From: Cellulomonas aerilata | Lineage (GTDB): Bacteria > Actinomycetota > Actinomycetes > Actinomycetales > Cellulomonadaceae | Direction: 5' to 3' | Assembly: GCF_007991755.1 (NCBI RefSeq) | Contig: NZ_BJYY01000013.1 | Location: forward strand, 310,001-374,000 | DNA length: 64,000 nt | In this document: positions 54,248 to 63,376 of the stretch, piece after piece | Numbering within the stretch: position 1 is the stretch's first letter | Layout of the letters: each line of letters begins with the position of its first letter | Program-made: the position numbers and the translations under genes | Notes under the pieces: model-generated | The model's input: the letters and a program-made list of their open reading frames with translations, nothing else | Databases searched by the model: none | What the model was told of the DNA's origin: nothing

Positions 54248-57235
54248 ATGGATCTCCACCGTCCCCCGACCGGGCTCAGCCGTGTCGTGGCCGCCGTCCT
54301 CGTCGCGTCGACCGCCCTGGCCGCCGCCGCCCCCGCCTCCGCCGCCGAGGCCCGGACGACTCTGGACGTGCTCTCGATCGTCGACGGTGAGCACGTGGTG
54401 ACCACGGTCGTGGTCCGCGCCGACCGCGCCGAGTCCGCCGAGGCGGCCCTCGAGGACGACCCGGGCGTGCTCGCGGTCGACGCGCAGGTGACCTACCAGG
54501 TGGACGGCACGGGGCCCGACCCGTACTGGGACGAGCAGGACCCCGTCGCCACCGCCAAGGCCCGCGACGCGTGGACCGTGACCCGCGGCGCCGGCCAGGT
54601 CGTGGCCGTCCTGGACACCGGGGTCGATCCCGAGCACGAGGACCTCGCCGGGGCGCTCCTGCCGCTCGTGGACGTCATCGGCGGGGACGGTGACCCGTCG
54701 CACGGCACCGGCGTCGCCGGCGTCGTCGCGGCGCGGGCCGACAACGGTCTCGGCGGGGCGGGGATCGCTCCCGACGCGACCGTCCTGCCGATCCGCGTGT
54801 GCAACTCCGGCGGCTGCCCGTCGACGAACGTCGCCCAGGGCATCTTCCACGCCGTCGACCACGGTGCCGACGTCATCAACCTGTCGCTGTCGGGCAGGGG
54901 CTACTCCGACATCACCGCGGCCGCGGTGCTCTACGCGCTGGACCGGGGCGTGTCGGTCGTCGCGTCGGCCGGCAACTCCGGCCTGGAGGGCAACCCGGTG
55001 TCGTACCCGGCGGCGAACAGCGGCGTCATCGCGGTCGGCGCCCTGACGCCGCAGAGCACCCCGGCAGCCTGGTCGGTCAACGGCTGGCAGGTCGACCTCT
55101 CGACCGTCGGCGAGAGCGTCCTGGTGCCCGTGCCCGGCAACGGCTACGGCAACGCGAGCGGGACCAGCTTCTCCGGCCCGGCGGTCGCCGCCTCCGTCGC
55201 CCTGCTCCGCGCCAGCCACCCCGGGATCGGGCTGGAGGAGATCCAGGCGGCACTCCAGGCGTCGTCGGACAGCTCGGCACCGTGGGACCGCCGGTGGGGC
55301 GCCGGACGCCTGGACATCCCGGCGGCGCTGGCCGCCGCCGACCGCTCCGACGACGGGGCGCCGACCCTCACCACCGGGCAGCCGCAGACGGTCGACGTCG
55401 GGTGGGCCCCCGTCCCGGGCGCGACGCGCTACCGGGTCCGCGTCGACGGGACGGTGCGCGCCGAGGTCGCCGACCCGCACGCCACCCTCACCGGGCTCAC
55501 CGACGGCACGCAGCTCGCCGTCGACGTCCAGGCGGACGACGGCCCGCGGACCAGCGCGCGCCTCGCGCACGTCGGCGTACCGGCACCGGGGGTCGTCACC
55601 CTGCACGAGGGCCGGCTGACGGGCAGCGGCGCGTCGACCCTGCTCGGCCTCCTGGCCACCACCGACGGCCGTCCCGGCGACACCTACTCGCTCGTCCGCA
55701 ACGGGGTGAGCGTCGGCACCCTGGCGCTGCCGGTGTCGTCGCAGCCCTCATGGCTCTGGATCGGCGTGGGCAGCTGGCCGCCCGGCGCGGCCGTGTGGCG
55801 GCTGCGGGCCGTCGACCGGCTCGGGCGCACGTCCGCCCCGTCGAACGGCATCCTCCTCGGGGAGGGCGTGCCGCAGCCCCCGGCGGCGGTGACCGGGCTC
55901 GCCGCGGGCCTGCGCGACGCCACGGTGCTCCTCACCTGGGACCAGCTCCCCCAGGCCGCCGAGTACGAGGTCGAGGTCGGCGGCGACGTCGTCCGCACCT
56001 CGCGGACCGGCGGCGCCGTGGTCGCCGCACCACCGCCCGGCGAGCAGCGCACCTACTCCGTGCGCGCGGTCGACCCCTGGGGGCAGCGCGGGCCCTGGAC
56101 GTCGGTCGACGTCCGCACGTCCCTGCCGGGGGCCGTCCCGGACGCCCCGACGTCCGTGACCGCGACCCGGGGGTCCGGCAGCGCGACCGTGTCCTGGGCC
56201 GCCCCGGCCGACCACGGCTCCCCGATCACCCTCTACACCGTCGTCGCCTCCCCCGGTGGCGCGACGGTCACCACCGCCCGGACGACCGCCTCGGTCGGCT
56301 CCCTGACCAACGGCGTCCCCTACACGTTCACGGTGACGGCGACCAGCGCAGCCGGGACGAGCCCGGCGTCGGCGCCGAGCGCACCGGTCACCCCGGCGGG
56401 CGCGCCGGACGCGCCGGTCTCGGTCTCCGCCGCCGTGCGGGACGGCTCGGCCGACGTCACGTGGACCGCGCCCGCGTCCAACGGCAGCCCCATCACGTCC
56501 TACACCGTCACGGCGAGCCCGGGCGGGCGCTCGGCGACGACCACCGGGGCGACGGCGGCCACCGTCACCGGACTGACCAACGGCACCGCCTACAGCTTCA
56601 CCGTCACAGCCACCAACGCCGTCGGCACCGGTCCCGCGGCGGCCACCCCCCGACCGCTGCTGTTCCGGACCTTTACCGACGTCCCGGCCACCGCCCCGTT
56701 CGCGGACGACATCGGGTGGCTGGTCGCGCGCGGCATCACCACGGGCCGCCCGGACAACACCTTCGGACCGCTGGAGCCGGTCTCCCGTGAAGCCATGGCC
56801 GCCTTCCTCTACCGCTCCGCCGGGTCACCGACGTTCGCGCCTCCGGGCAGGTCGGTCTTCGTCGACCTGGTGCCCTCCGCCGCGTTCTACGCGCCGATCC
56901 ACTGGCTCGCCGCCCAGCGGATCACCACCGGTTCCCCGCAGCCGGACGGCACGCTGACCTACGACCCGCTGCAGCCCGTCACCCGGCAGGCGATGGCCGC
57001 CTTCCTGTACCGCGCGGCCGGCCGGCCGGCCTTCACGGCGCCGGCCACCGCGACCTTCCCGGACGTGCCGGCGGGTGCGCCGTTCCGGCAGGAGATCGAG
57101 TGGCTCGCGGCCACCGGGATCACCACCGGGACCGTCCGCGCCGACGGCACCCGCGCGTTCGACCCCCTCGCGCCGGTGACCCGGCAGGCCATGGCGGCCT
57201 TCCTGCACCGGATGGACCGGCTGACCGCCGGCTGA
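54248..57235 (+). CDS. Secreted subtilisin-like serine protease with Fn3 and SLH-like repeats
   Basis: 995 residues. Signal peptide about 1-33 (VVAAVLVASTALAAAAPASA). S8 domain with Asp123 (AVLDTGVDPEHEDL), His152 (SHGTGVAGVVAA), Asn243 (ASAGNSGLEGN) and Ser307 (GTSFSGPAVAAS); the full catalytic triad is present. Then about four Fn3-type domains (WAPVPGATRYRVRV; DAPTSVTATRGSGSATVSWA). Three SLH-like repeats end the protein (FTDVPATAPFADDIGWLVAR; PLQPVTRQAMAAFLYRAAG), likely anchoring it to the cell surface. Probable extracellular protein degradation. A terminator hairpin follows. Confidence 0.92.
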   Translation: MDLHRPPTGLSRVVAAVLVASTALAAAAPASAAEARTTLDVLSIVDGEHVVTTVVVRADRAESAEAALEDDPGVLAVDAQVTYQVDGTGPDPYWDEQDPVATAKARDAWTVTRGAGQVVAVLDTGVDPEHEDLAGALLPLVDVIGGDGDPSHGTGVAGVVAARADNGLGGAGIAPDATVLPIRVCNSGGCPSTNVAQGIFHAVDHGADVINLSLSGRGYSDITAAAVLYALDRGVSVVASAGNSGLEGNPVSYPAANSGVIAVGALTPQSTPAAWSVNGWQVDLSTVGESVLVPVPGNGYGNASGTSFSGPAVAASVALLRASHPGIGLEEIQAALQASSDSSAPWDRRWGAGRLDIPAALAAADRSDDGAPTLTTGQPQTVDVGWAPVPGATRYRVRVDGTVRAEVADPHATLTGLTDGTQLAVDVQADDGPRTSARLAHVGVPAPGVVTLHEGRLTGSGASTLLGLLATTDGRPGDTYSLVRNGVSVGTLALPVSSQPSWLWIGVGSWPPGAAVWRLRAVDRLGRTSAPSNGILLGEGVPQPPAAVTGLAAGLRDATVLLTWDQLPQAAEYEVEVGGDVVRTSRTGGAVVAAPPPGEQRTYSVRAVDPWGQRGPWTSVDVRTSLPGAVPDAPTSVTATRGSGSATVSWAAPADHGSPITLYTVVASPGGATVTTARTTASVGSLTNGVPYTFTVTATSAAGTSPASAPSAPVTPAGAPDAPVSVSAAVRDGSADVTWTAPASNGSPITSYTVTASPGGRSATTTGATAATVTGLTNGTAYSFTVTATNAVGTGPAAATPRPLLFRTFTDVPATAPFADDIGWLVARGITTGRPDNTFGPLEPVSREAMAAFLYRSAGSPTFAPPGRSVFVDLVPSAAFYAPIHWLAAQRITTGSPQPDGTLTYDPLQPVTRQAMAAFLYRAAGRPAFTAPATATFPDVPAGAPFRQEIEWLAATGITTGTVRADGTRAFDPLAPVTRQAMAAFLHRMDRLTAG

Positions 57236-57263
57236 CGCGCGGCTCGACCGGGGAGAAGCACGC

Positions 57264-57294
57264 AGACCCTGCCGGGCCGGCGGCGGCAGGGTCT
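57264..57294 (+). terminator. Terminator of subtilisin gene
   Basis: Perfect 11-bp stem AGACCCTGCCG (57264-57274) pairing with 57284-57294, 9-nt loop, 29 nt after the stop codon. Confidence 0.75.
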
Positions 57295-57299
57295 AGCGT
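57294..57299 (+). promoter_or_regulatory. -10-like box of small acidic gene (TAGCGT)
   Basis: TAGCGT starts on the last base of the terminator stem and 70 nt before the ATG at 57364. Confidence 0.4.
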
Positions 57300-57363
57300 G
57301 CGACCACGGGCACTGCCGCCGGTGGCGGCCTCGCGCGCCCGCCACCGCCACGAGGAGAAGCCG

Positions 57364-57537
57364 ATGACGACCTCCGACGAACGCACCCCGCACGACGACG
57401 AGACGACCTCCGGTCCGACCAGCCCCGGTCCGGGCTCGACCGGCTCGGCCACCGCGGGCACCGGGCAGAACGTCCCGGACACCGGCCCCGGCGCGGCCGC
57501 CGCCGATGTCGACGGTGACGCCGACCACACGGACTGA
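57364..57537 (+). CDS. Small acidic disordered protein
   Basis: 57 residues, MTTSDERTPHDDETTSGPTS then a Gly/Ser/Thr/Pro-rich stretch and DVDGDADHTD. No fold is expected and no family is recognised. The reality of the gene rests on a strong GAGGAG ribosome site, a plausible promoter, and biased codons. Not in an obvious operon: the next gene (uvsE) has its own start 123 nt on. Confidence 0.55.
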   Translation: MTTSDERTPHDDETTSGPTSPGPGSTGSATAGTGQNVPDTGPGAAAADVDGDADHTD

Positions 57538-57659
57538 CGACCGCGGCGGCACACCGGGTGCCGATCGGCGGGGCGGCCACCGCACACGCGGGGGCTGCCC
57601 CGCCTCCCGTCGCCCGTCCTCGCCGTGCCGGAGGCCTCCGCGCCCACCACGATGGGCCC

Positions 57660-58667
57660 GTGGCACACCCGTACCGGCTCGGCTTCCCCGTCAAGATCAT
57701 CGGCGACGGCGGGCTCCCGACGGCCGACACCCGCCGGTGGCAGAGCGGCCCGCACCTCTCCCGGTCCCTGGAGCTCCTCGGTCCCGCGTTCGACCGCCTC
57801 GAGCGGATCGACGTGCGAGTGTTCCGGCTCTCGAGCCAGACCATCCCGTACGGGACCCACCCCGACATGCCCCAGCTGCACTACCGGCGCCAGATCGACG
57901 AGGCCCGCGACGCCCTGACCGCCCTCGGGGCGCGGGCGACGGCCCGGGGTCTGCGCCTGTCGACGCACCCCGGTCAGTACACGGTCATCAACTCCGCCGA
58001 CCCCGTCCTGACGGCCAAGTCCTCCGCCGACCTGGAGCAGGACGCCGCCCTGCTGGACGCGCTCGGCCAGGGGCCCGAGGCGGCCGTCGTGGTGCACGTG
58101 GGCGGGCTGTACAACGACCGTCCCTCGGCGCTGGACCGGTGGGCGCGCGCGTACGAGTCGCTGTCCGACCGTGCCCGCGCGCGGGTGGCGCTGGAGAACG
58201 ACGACGGGCCGTTCGGCGTCGGCGACGTCCTGGAGCTGCACCGGCGCACCGGCGTCCGGATCGCCTACGACCACCACCACCACCGCACGTCGGTGGAGTC
58301 GGTCACCCTGGACCCGGCCGAGGCGCTCGCCCGGACCTACGCCACGTGGGCGGACGGCGTCCGGCCCAAGGTGCACCTGTCCAGCCCGCGGGTGGACCTG
58401 GAGACGGCCGAGCGCAAGCCGGCCGGGAGCCGGCGGATCGAGCGGGTGCCCGTGGTGCCCCGGCTGACCCCGCACGCGGACTTCGTCGCACCGTGGGACC
58501 TGGTGGACCTGCTGCGCTCGGCCCCCGGTCCGCTGGACGTCGTCCTGGAGGCGAAGGCCAAGGACCTCGCGCTGCTGCACGCGCGCGCCGCGCTGGAGCG
58601 GCTGTTCCCGGAGCTCGCCGCGCTCGAGGAGCGGACGACAGCGCCTACGCCCCCAGCAGCGCGGTGA
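57660..58667 (+). CDS. uvsE: UV DNA damage endonuclease UvsE
   Basis: 335 residues. Single-strand endonuclease that nicks 5' of UV photoproducts, in an alternative excision repair route. TIM-barrel signature: RLGFPVKIIGDGGLPTADTR, RWQSGPHLSRSLELLGPAFD, STHPGQYTVINSADPVLTAK, HVGGLYNDRPSALDRW, ALENDDGPFGVGDVLELHRR, IAYDHHHHRTS, KVHLSSPRVD. The conserved His/Glu/Asp residues are metal ligands. Start GTG at 57660, chosen just before the family-conserved N-terminus. The 3' end overlaps the convergent AEC gene by 23 nt. Confidence 0.92.
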   Translation: MAHPYRLGFPVKIIGDGGLPTADTRRWQSGPHLSRSLELLGPAFDRLERIDVRVFRLSSQTIPYGTHPDMPQLHYRRQIDEARDALTALGARATARGLRLSTHPGQYTVINSADPVLTAKSSADLEQDAALLDALGQGPEAAVVVHVGGLYNDRPSALDRWARAYESLSDRARARVALENDDGPFGVGDVLELHRRTGVRIAYDHHHHRTSVESVTLDPAEALARTYATWADGVRPKVHLSSPRVDLETAERKPAGSRRIERVPVVPRLTPHADFVAPWDLVDLLRSAPGPLDVVLEAKAKDLALLHARAALERLFPELAALEERTTAPTPPAAR

Positions 58668-59619
58668 CCACGAGGATCGCCGGCAGCGCGAGCAGCGTGC
58701 TGAGGAGCACCGTGCTGCGCGCCAGCACCTGGGACTCGCGGTACCGCACGGAGTAGACGAACACGTTCTGGGCGGTGGGCAGGGCCGCCAGCACGGTCAG
58801 CGCGAACAGCTCCTGGCCGCGCAGGCCGACGAGCAGGCCGATGCCGTAGGCGATGAACGGGTGCACGACGACCTTGATGCCGGTGGAGACCAGCACGTCG
58901 CGCCCGAGCGCACCCTCGCCGGCCCGCATCCCGTGCAGGGACATGCCGTACGCCAGCAGCGCGAGCGGGACGGCGGCGCCGGACAGCAGCGTGACCGGCT
59001 CGATCACCCAGGCCGGCGGCTGCACGCCGGTCAGGTTCGCGGCCAGGCCCAGCACGGACCCGGCGATGATCGGGTTGCGCACGGGGCGGGTCCAGCGCGC
59101 GAGCCTCCCGGGACCCGGCCCCGCGTCGCCGTCGACGGCGACGCCCTCACCGGTCCCGGCCCGCACGCGGTCCCGACGCCGCTCGGCCACGTCGAGCACG
59201 GCCAGCGCGACGGGCGCCATGACCACCAGCTGGAAGAGGATCACCGGGGCGACGTAGGACGCGTCCCCGAGCACGTAGAACGCGATCGGGATGCCGAGGT
59301 TGGCCCCGTTGACGTACGACGACGCCAGGGCGCCGATGGTGAGCTCGCCCACCGTCCGCCGCCACCAGCGCGCGATGAGCACGAACACCAGCGCGGCCAC
59401 CGTGCTGGACGCCGCGATGCCGGCGAGCAGCGCGGACAGCACCGTCTCGACGGGGGCGTCCAGCAGGGTGACGAACAGCAGCGCGGGCGAGGCGAACATG
59501 AACACCACGCGCGCCAGGACCTCCTGGCCGTCGGCCGGGAGCACCCCGCGGCGTGCGGCGACGTACCCCAGGGCCACGAGCGCGAGCAGGATCGCGAACC
59601 CGGTGAAGATGCCACCCAC
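58645..59619 (-). CDS. AEC family transporter (auxin-efflux-carrier-like)
   Basis: 324 residues, about ten membrane helices. Conserved segments FASPALLFVTLLDAPVETVL, YVNGANLGIPIAFYVLGDAS, VRNPIIAGSVLGLAANLTGV, LTVLAALPTAQNVFVYSVRY. The middle loop (residues 155-180) is Arg-rich then acidic and Gly-rich. Relatives transport dicarboxylates such as malate or malonate. GTG start at 59619. 3' end overlaps uvsE by 23 nt, a convergent arrangement. Confidence 0.9.
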   Translation of the reverse strand: MGGIFTGFAILLALVALGYVAARRGVLPADGQEVLARVVFMFASPALLFVTLLDAPVETVLSALLAGIAASSTVAALVFVLIARWWRRTVGELTIGALASSYVNGANLGIPIAFYVLGDASYVAPVILFQLVVMAPVALAVLDVAERRRDRVRAGTGEGVAVDGDAGPGPGRLARWTRPVRNPIIAGSVLGLAANLTGVQPPAWVIEPVTLLSGAAVPLALLAYGMSLHGMRAGEGALGRDVLVSTGIKVVVHPFIAYGIGLLVGLRGQELFALTVLAALPTAQNVFVYSVRYRESQVLARSTVLLSTLLALPAILVVTALLGA

Positions 59620-59662
59620 GCTGCGGTGCCCCCGTCCCTGTGTGCCTTCGAAGAGCGCTGAC

Positions 59663-59709
59663 CGACGGCCGCGGCCCGCACGACGATCTCGTGCGGGCCG
59701 CGGCCGTCG
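59663..59709 (-). terminator. 21-bp perfect hairpin ending the sugar ABC operon
   Basis: Arms 59663-59683 and 59689-59709 pair perfectly over 21 bp with a 5-nt loop. It lies 22 nt after the stop of the binding-protein gene. Confidence 0.85.
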
Positions 59710-59730
59710 GGCTCGTGCGGTCGGGCGGGG

Positions 59731-61086
59731 TCAGCCGATCGCCTGCTCCACCTCGGCACGGAACTGCTGAGCGCCCTCCTCGGGCGTCATCCGCTCGAAG
59801 AGCACCTCGGAGTTGATGCGGGCCAGGATGGCGGCCACCTCACCGGCGCCGACCGGCGGGGTCGGGACGCCGTCGACGATCTCGTCCTCGAGGTCCTTCA
59901 TGAACTCGGCGGCCTTGACGTCACCGGCGGTGAACTGGGCCTCGACGGCCGTCCGCACGTCGGTGTTCGCCGGCAGACCACGGTCGGACAGCAGGATCCT
60001 GCCGGCCTCGGGGTCGTTGACCATGAAGTCGATGAACATCGCCGCCGCGGCCGGCGCCTCGGTGTCGGCGGACATGGAGATGTACATGGACGGCTTGAAG
60101 TACATGCCGGTCCGCTCGCCCTCGGTCTCACCGGGCCAGCGCAGCAGCTCCAGGTCGGTGCCGGCCGCGGTCTGGATCGCGGTGAGCTGGTTGGTCCACC
60201 AGGCGCCCATGGCGCCGCGGTTGGTGCCCAGCAGGGACTGCTCCGGGCCGCCGGTCTCGAGCTCGACGGTCTCGGACGCCGACGGCTGCCCGCCGTTCTT
60301 CTGCAGGTTGAGCGCGATGTTCCACCAGTCGACGAGCGTCTCGTCCTGGTAGCCGAGCTCGCCCTCGGGGGTGTACAGCTCCTCGCCGCGCTGGCGGGCG
60401 AAGACCATGAAGCCCGGCTCGTTGTAGCCGTGGTCCTGCATGCCGAAGACGCTCTGACCGGACGCGCCGATCTCGATGGCGATGTCCTGGTACTCCTCCC
60501 AGGTCCAGGTCTCGTCGTCGGGCATCTCGACGCCCGCCTTCTCGAACACCGCCGGGTTGGCGAGCACCGAGTAGACGTTGATCCCGGTGGGGATGCCGTA
60601 CTGGCCGCCGTCGAACTCGCCGACCGAGAGGATCTCCTCCTCGATCTTGTCCGTGGCGATGTCGAAGTCGTTGAGGTCCGCGATGACGCCGCGCTCGCCG
60701 TAGTCCCGCAGGTAGCGCTCCTCCTGCATGATGACGTCCGGCGTGTCGCCGCCGGCCACGCCGGTCGCGAGCTTGTCCCAGTACCCGTCCCAGTCGGTGA
60801 AGTCGGGGACGATCGTCACGTTCGGGTACTTCTCGGTGAACGCGTCGATGACCTGCTGGTTCAGGCCGTGCCGCACGTCCGAGCCCCACCAGGCGTAGCG
60901 GAGGGTGTACTCCTCGTCCGGGTCGAACTCGGCCGGGGCGGCAGCCTCGGCCCCCTCGGAGGCCGCGCCTGCCGAGGTGTCGTCGGCCTGGCCGCACGCG
61001 GTCAGCGTGAGGGCCGTGGTAGCGACGAGCGTCGCCGTCAGCAGCCGGCGGCGGGGCCGGCTGGTCGTGCTCAGGAAGCTGCGCAT
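59731..61086 (-). CDS. Carbohydrate ABC transporter substrate-binding lipoprotein
   Basis: 451 residues. Signal with lipobox LTAC (Cys31). Family 1 fold: YTLRYAWWGSDVRHGLNQQV, IDAFTEKYPNVTIVPDFTDW, GGDTPDVIMQEERYLRDYGE, EEYQDIAIEIGASGQSVFGM. It captures a sugar outside the cell. Last gene of the three-gene unit on the minus strand, with a good AGGAG site and 111 bp from the preceding permease. Transcription ends at the hairpin 59663-59709. Confidence 0.93.
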   Translation of the reverse strand: MRSFLSTTSRPRRRLLTATLVATTALTLTACGQADDTSAGAASEGAEAAAPAEFDPDEEYTLRYAWWGSDVRHGLNQQVIDAFTEKYPNVTIVPDFTDWDGYWDKLATGVAGGDTPDVIMQEERYLRDYGERGVIADLNDFDIATDKIEEEILSVGEFDGGQYGIPTGINVYSVLANPAVFEKAGVEMPDDETWTWEEYQDIAIEIGASGQSVFGMQDHGYNEPGFMVFARQRGEELYTPEGELGYQDETLVDWWNIALNLQKNGGQPSASETVELETGGPEQSLLGTNRGAMGAWWTNQLTAIQTAAGTDLELLRWPGETEGERTGMYFKPSMYISMSADTEAPAAAAMFIDFMVNDPEAGRILLSDRGLPANTDVRTAVEAQFTAGDVKAAEFMKDLEDEIVDGVPTPPVGAGEVAAILARINSEVLFERMTPEEGAQQFRAEVEQAIG

Positions 61087-61197
61087 CGTTGTGTCACTCC
61101 TGGGTTCTTCCCGCCTCGTGGGCAGGCTGGGGCGAGCCGGCGCTCCTGGTCGAGGCCGGCGCTGGTGTGGTGGGAACTGGTGTGCTGGGGTCCGGGA

Positions 61198-62103
61198 CTA
61201 CTTGATGCCGGTGGTGGCGATGCCCTTGACCAGGTACTTCTGGCCGAAGAGGAAGACCAGGAACACCGGGATGAGCGAGACGATGGACATCGCGAAGAGC
61301 GATCCCCACGAGCTGGCGCCGGTGGAGTCGACGAACGTCCGCAGCGCGACCGGGACGGTGTACTTGTCCGGGTTGGTCAGGAAGATCAGCTGGGAGAAGA
61401 AGTCGTTCCAGGTCCAGATGAAGGTGAAGATCGCGGTCGTGGCCAGGGCCGGCAGCGACAGCGGGATCATGATCTGGAAGAAGATCCGCAGGTGGCCCGC
61501 GCCGTCCAGGCGCGCCGCCTCGTCCAGCTCCTTGGGGATGCCCCGGAAGAACTGGACCATGAGGAAGATGAAGAACGAGTCGGTCGCCAGGAACTTCGGC
61601 ACGACCAGCGGCAGGAACGTGTTGATCCAGCCGAGCTCGGAGAAGAGCACGTACTGCGGGACGATGACCACGTGGATCGGCAGCATGATCGTGATGAGCA
61701 TGATCGCGAACCACAGCGGCTTGAGCCGGAAGTTCAGCCGGGCGAACGCGTAGGCCGCGAGCGCGCAGGAGATCAAGTTCCCGAGCACCGAGCCGAGCAC
61801 GATGATCGCCGAGTTCAGCAGGTAGTGGCTGAACGGGTGCAGCAGCGCGTCCCAGCCGACCGTGTAGTTGCTGAAGTCGAACTGGTTGGGGATCAGGCCC
61901 GGCTCGCGGAAGATCGCGTCGTTCGGCTTGATCGACGACGACAGCATCCACAGCAGCGGGTAGAGCATCACCACGCCGAGGGCGATGAGCACCAGGTGCT
62001 TGAGCAGTGACCTGGCTCGCGAGTGCCCGCGCGACTCCACCCCGACGTGGTCCGGCTTGGGCGTGTCGAGGGCGGTGTCGGGCCGCTCCTGGAGATCAGT
62101 CAT
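61198..62103 (-). CDS. Sugar ABC transporter permease (MalG type)
   Basis: 301 residues. Cytoplasmic 28-residue tail, then six membrane segments starting LLKHLVLIALGVVMLYPLLW; EAA loop DEAARLDGAGHLRIFFQIMI; IFTFIWTWNDFFSQLIFLTN in the MalG-typical place. The ATG overlaps the upstream permease stop by 8 nt. It needs an ATPase not encoded here. Confidence 0.93.
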   Translation of the reverse strand: MTDLQERPDTALDTPKPDHVGVESRGHSRARSLLKHLVLIALGVVMLYPLLWMLSSSIKPNDAIFREPGLIPNQFDFSNYTVGWDALLHPFSHYLLNSAIIVLGSVLGNLISCALAAYAFARLNFRLKPLWFAIMLITIMLPIHVVIVPQYVLFSELGWINTFLPLVVPKFLATDSFFIFLMVQFFRGIPKELDEAARLDGAGHLRIFFQIMIPLSLPALATTAIFTFIWTWNDFFSQLIFLTNPDKYTVPVALRTFVDSTGASSWGSLFAMSIVSLIPVFLVFLFGQKYLVKGIATTGIK

Positions 62104-63031
62104 TGTAGAAGACCCAGTACTTGGAGAGGAGGAAGTTGAGGGCCGTCAGCACGGCGGTCAGGATCAGCAGCAGCCAGGCCATGGCCGACGCGTAGCCCAT
62201 GTTCAGCGAGGCGAAGCCCTGCTGGTACAGGTACAGCGTGAAGAACAACGTGGAGTCCGCCGGCCCACCGCTGCCGCCGGAGACCACGAACGCCTGCGTG
62301 AAGGTCTGCATCGCCCCGATGAGCTGCAGCACGAGGTTGAAGAAGATGATCGGCGTCAGCATCGGGATCGTGATCGACCAGAACTGGCGCAGGCGGGTGG
62401 CCCCGTCGATCGAGGCCGCCTCGTAGTACATCTCCGGGATCTGGCGCAGTCCGGCCAGGAAGATGATCATCGGCGCCCCGAAGGTCCACACGTTCAGCAC
62501 GATCAGCGTCGACAGGGCGTAGTCGGGGTGGGAGACCCACCCCTGACCCTCGATGCCGAAGATGCTCAGCACCTGGTTGATCAGGCCCGTGGTCCCGAAG
62601 ATCTGCCGCCACAGGATCGCGATGGCCACCGAGCCGCCCAGCAGGGACGGCAGGTAGAACGCCGACCGGTACAGCGCCAGCCCGCGCATCCCGCGGTCCA
62701 GCAGCAGCGCCAGGCCCAGCGCCGCGGCCAGCTGCAGCGGGACCGAGACGAACACGTAGATCGCCGTGACCTGCAGCGACTTGATCAGCCGCGGGTCGGA
62801 GAACATCTGGGTGTAGTTCTCCACACCGATGAACTGCGGGTCGGTCAGCAGGTCGTAGTCGGTGAAGGACAGGTACAGCGACGCCAGCAGCGGACCGGCC
62901 GTGATGAGGATCAGGCCGATGTACCACGGCCCCAGGAAGAACAACGACCAACGACCGTCGGCCTTCTCCGTGGGACTGTTCGCGCCTCCCTTCTGCTTGC
63001 GGAGGGTGCTCAGCTCAGACAGAGCGGACAT
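62096..63031 (-). CDS. Sugar ABC transporter permease (MalF type)
   Basis: 311 residues. Six membrane segments from FFLGPWYIGLILITAGPLLA; EAA-type loop YYEAASIDGATRLRQFWSIT; LVLQLIGAMQTFTQAFVVSG. First gene of the operon. The ATG at 63031 is preceded by AGGAAGAGTGG. The upstream region carries two LacI-type operator-like sites. Confidence 0.93.
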   Translation of the reverse strand: MSALSELSTLRKQKGGANSPTEKADGRWSLFFLGPWYIGLILITAGPLLASLYLSFTDYDLLTDPQFIGVENYTQMFSDPRLIKSLQVTAIYVFVSVPLQLAAALGLALLLDRGMRGLALYRSAFYLPSLLGGSVAIAILWRQIFGTTGLINQVLSIFGIEGQGWVSHPDYALSTLIVLNVWTFGAPMIIFLAGLRQIPEMYYEAASIDGATRLRQFWSITIPMLTPIIFFNLVLQLIGAMQTFTQAFVVSGGSGGPADSTLFFTLYLYQQGFASLNMGYASAMAWLLLILTAVLTALNFLLSKYWVFYND

Positions 63032-63235
63032 GGACCCACTCTTCCTGGATCGGGGACCTCGCGGTCACGGTGCGGGCGCCGTCCGCGCGGGGCGCGCGGT
63101 GGCGGGGGGCGTCGGCGCACGGGTCACCGACGCCACACGGACCTGCCTGGGGAAAGAGAGTCATGCTCCCTCTTCGGTGGATCGTCGTTGATGGACCGAG
63201 AGCTGCTACCTCGTCGTGGCCCGTCTCGCGACCAC

Positions 63236-63250
63236 TGGAAAGCGCTTCCA
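63236..63250. promoter_or_regulatory. LacI-type operator-like site (distal)
   Basis: TGGAAAGCGCTTCCA, a near-perfect palindrome about one central CG, resembling actinobacterial LacI-family operators such as the CelR-type TGGGAGCGCTCCCA. About 205 bp upstream of the transporter operon start. Confidence 0.6.
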
Positions 63251-63360
63251 CTATGCGCCGTGCCACACCTCCGCGTCAACCACCGACGGGCCGCGGACCA
63301 CCCGGGGCACCAGCGCCCCGTCCGCGATCCCGCTCCCTGCTTGACATGCCGTCGCCCCGA

Positions 63361-63374
63361 GTAAACGCTTTCCA
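63361..63374. promoter_or_regulatory. LacI-type operator-like site (proximal)
   Basis: GTAAACGCTTTCCA, reading TGGAAAGCGTTTAC on the other strand, matches the distal site in its TGGAAAGCG half. It ends 2 nt before the ATG of the oxidoreductase. Confidence 0.6.
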
Positions 63375-63376
63375 CC

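Larger units (their letters stand above)
63032..63376. promoter_or_regulatory. Divergent regulatory region, no gene seen
   Basis: 345 bp between the minus-strand transporter operon and the plus-strand oxidoreductase. Apart from the two operator-like sites listed separately, I see no ORF with a ribosome site. Promoters for both directions must lie here. Confidence 0.7.

Noticed and set aside
51668-55606. Phospholipase D-like frame running on through the DUF2238-like gene and subtilisin start
   Set aside because: The upstream part is antisense to two recognisable genes. The phospholipase domain begins after 53458.
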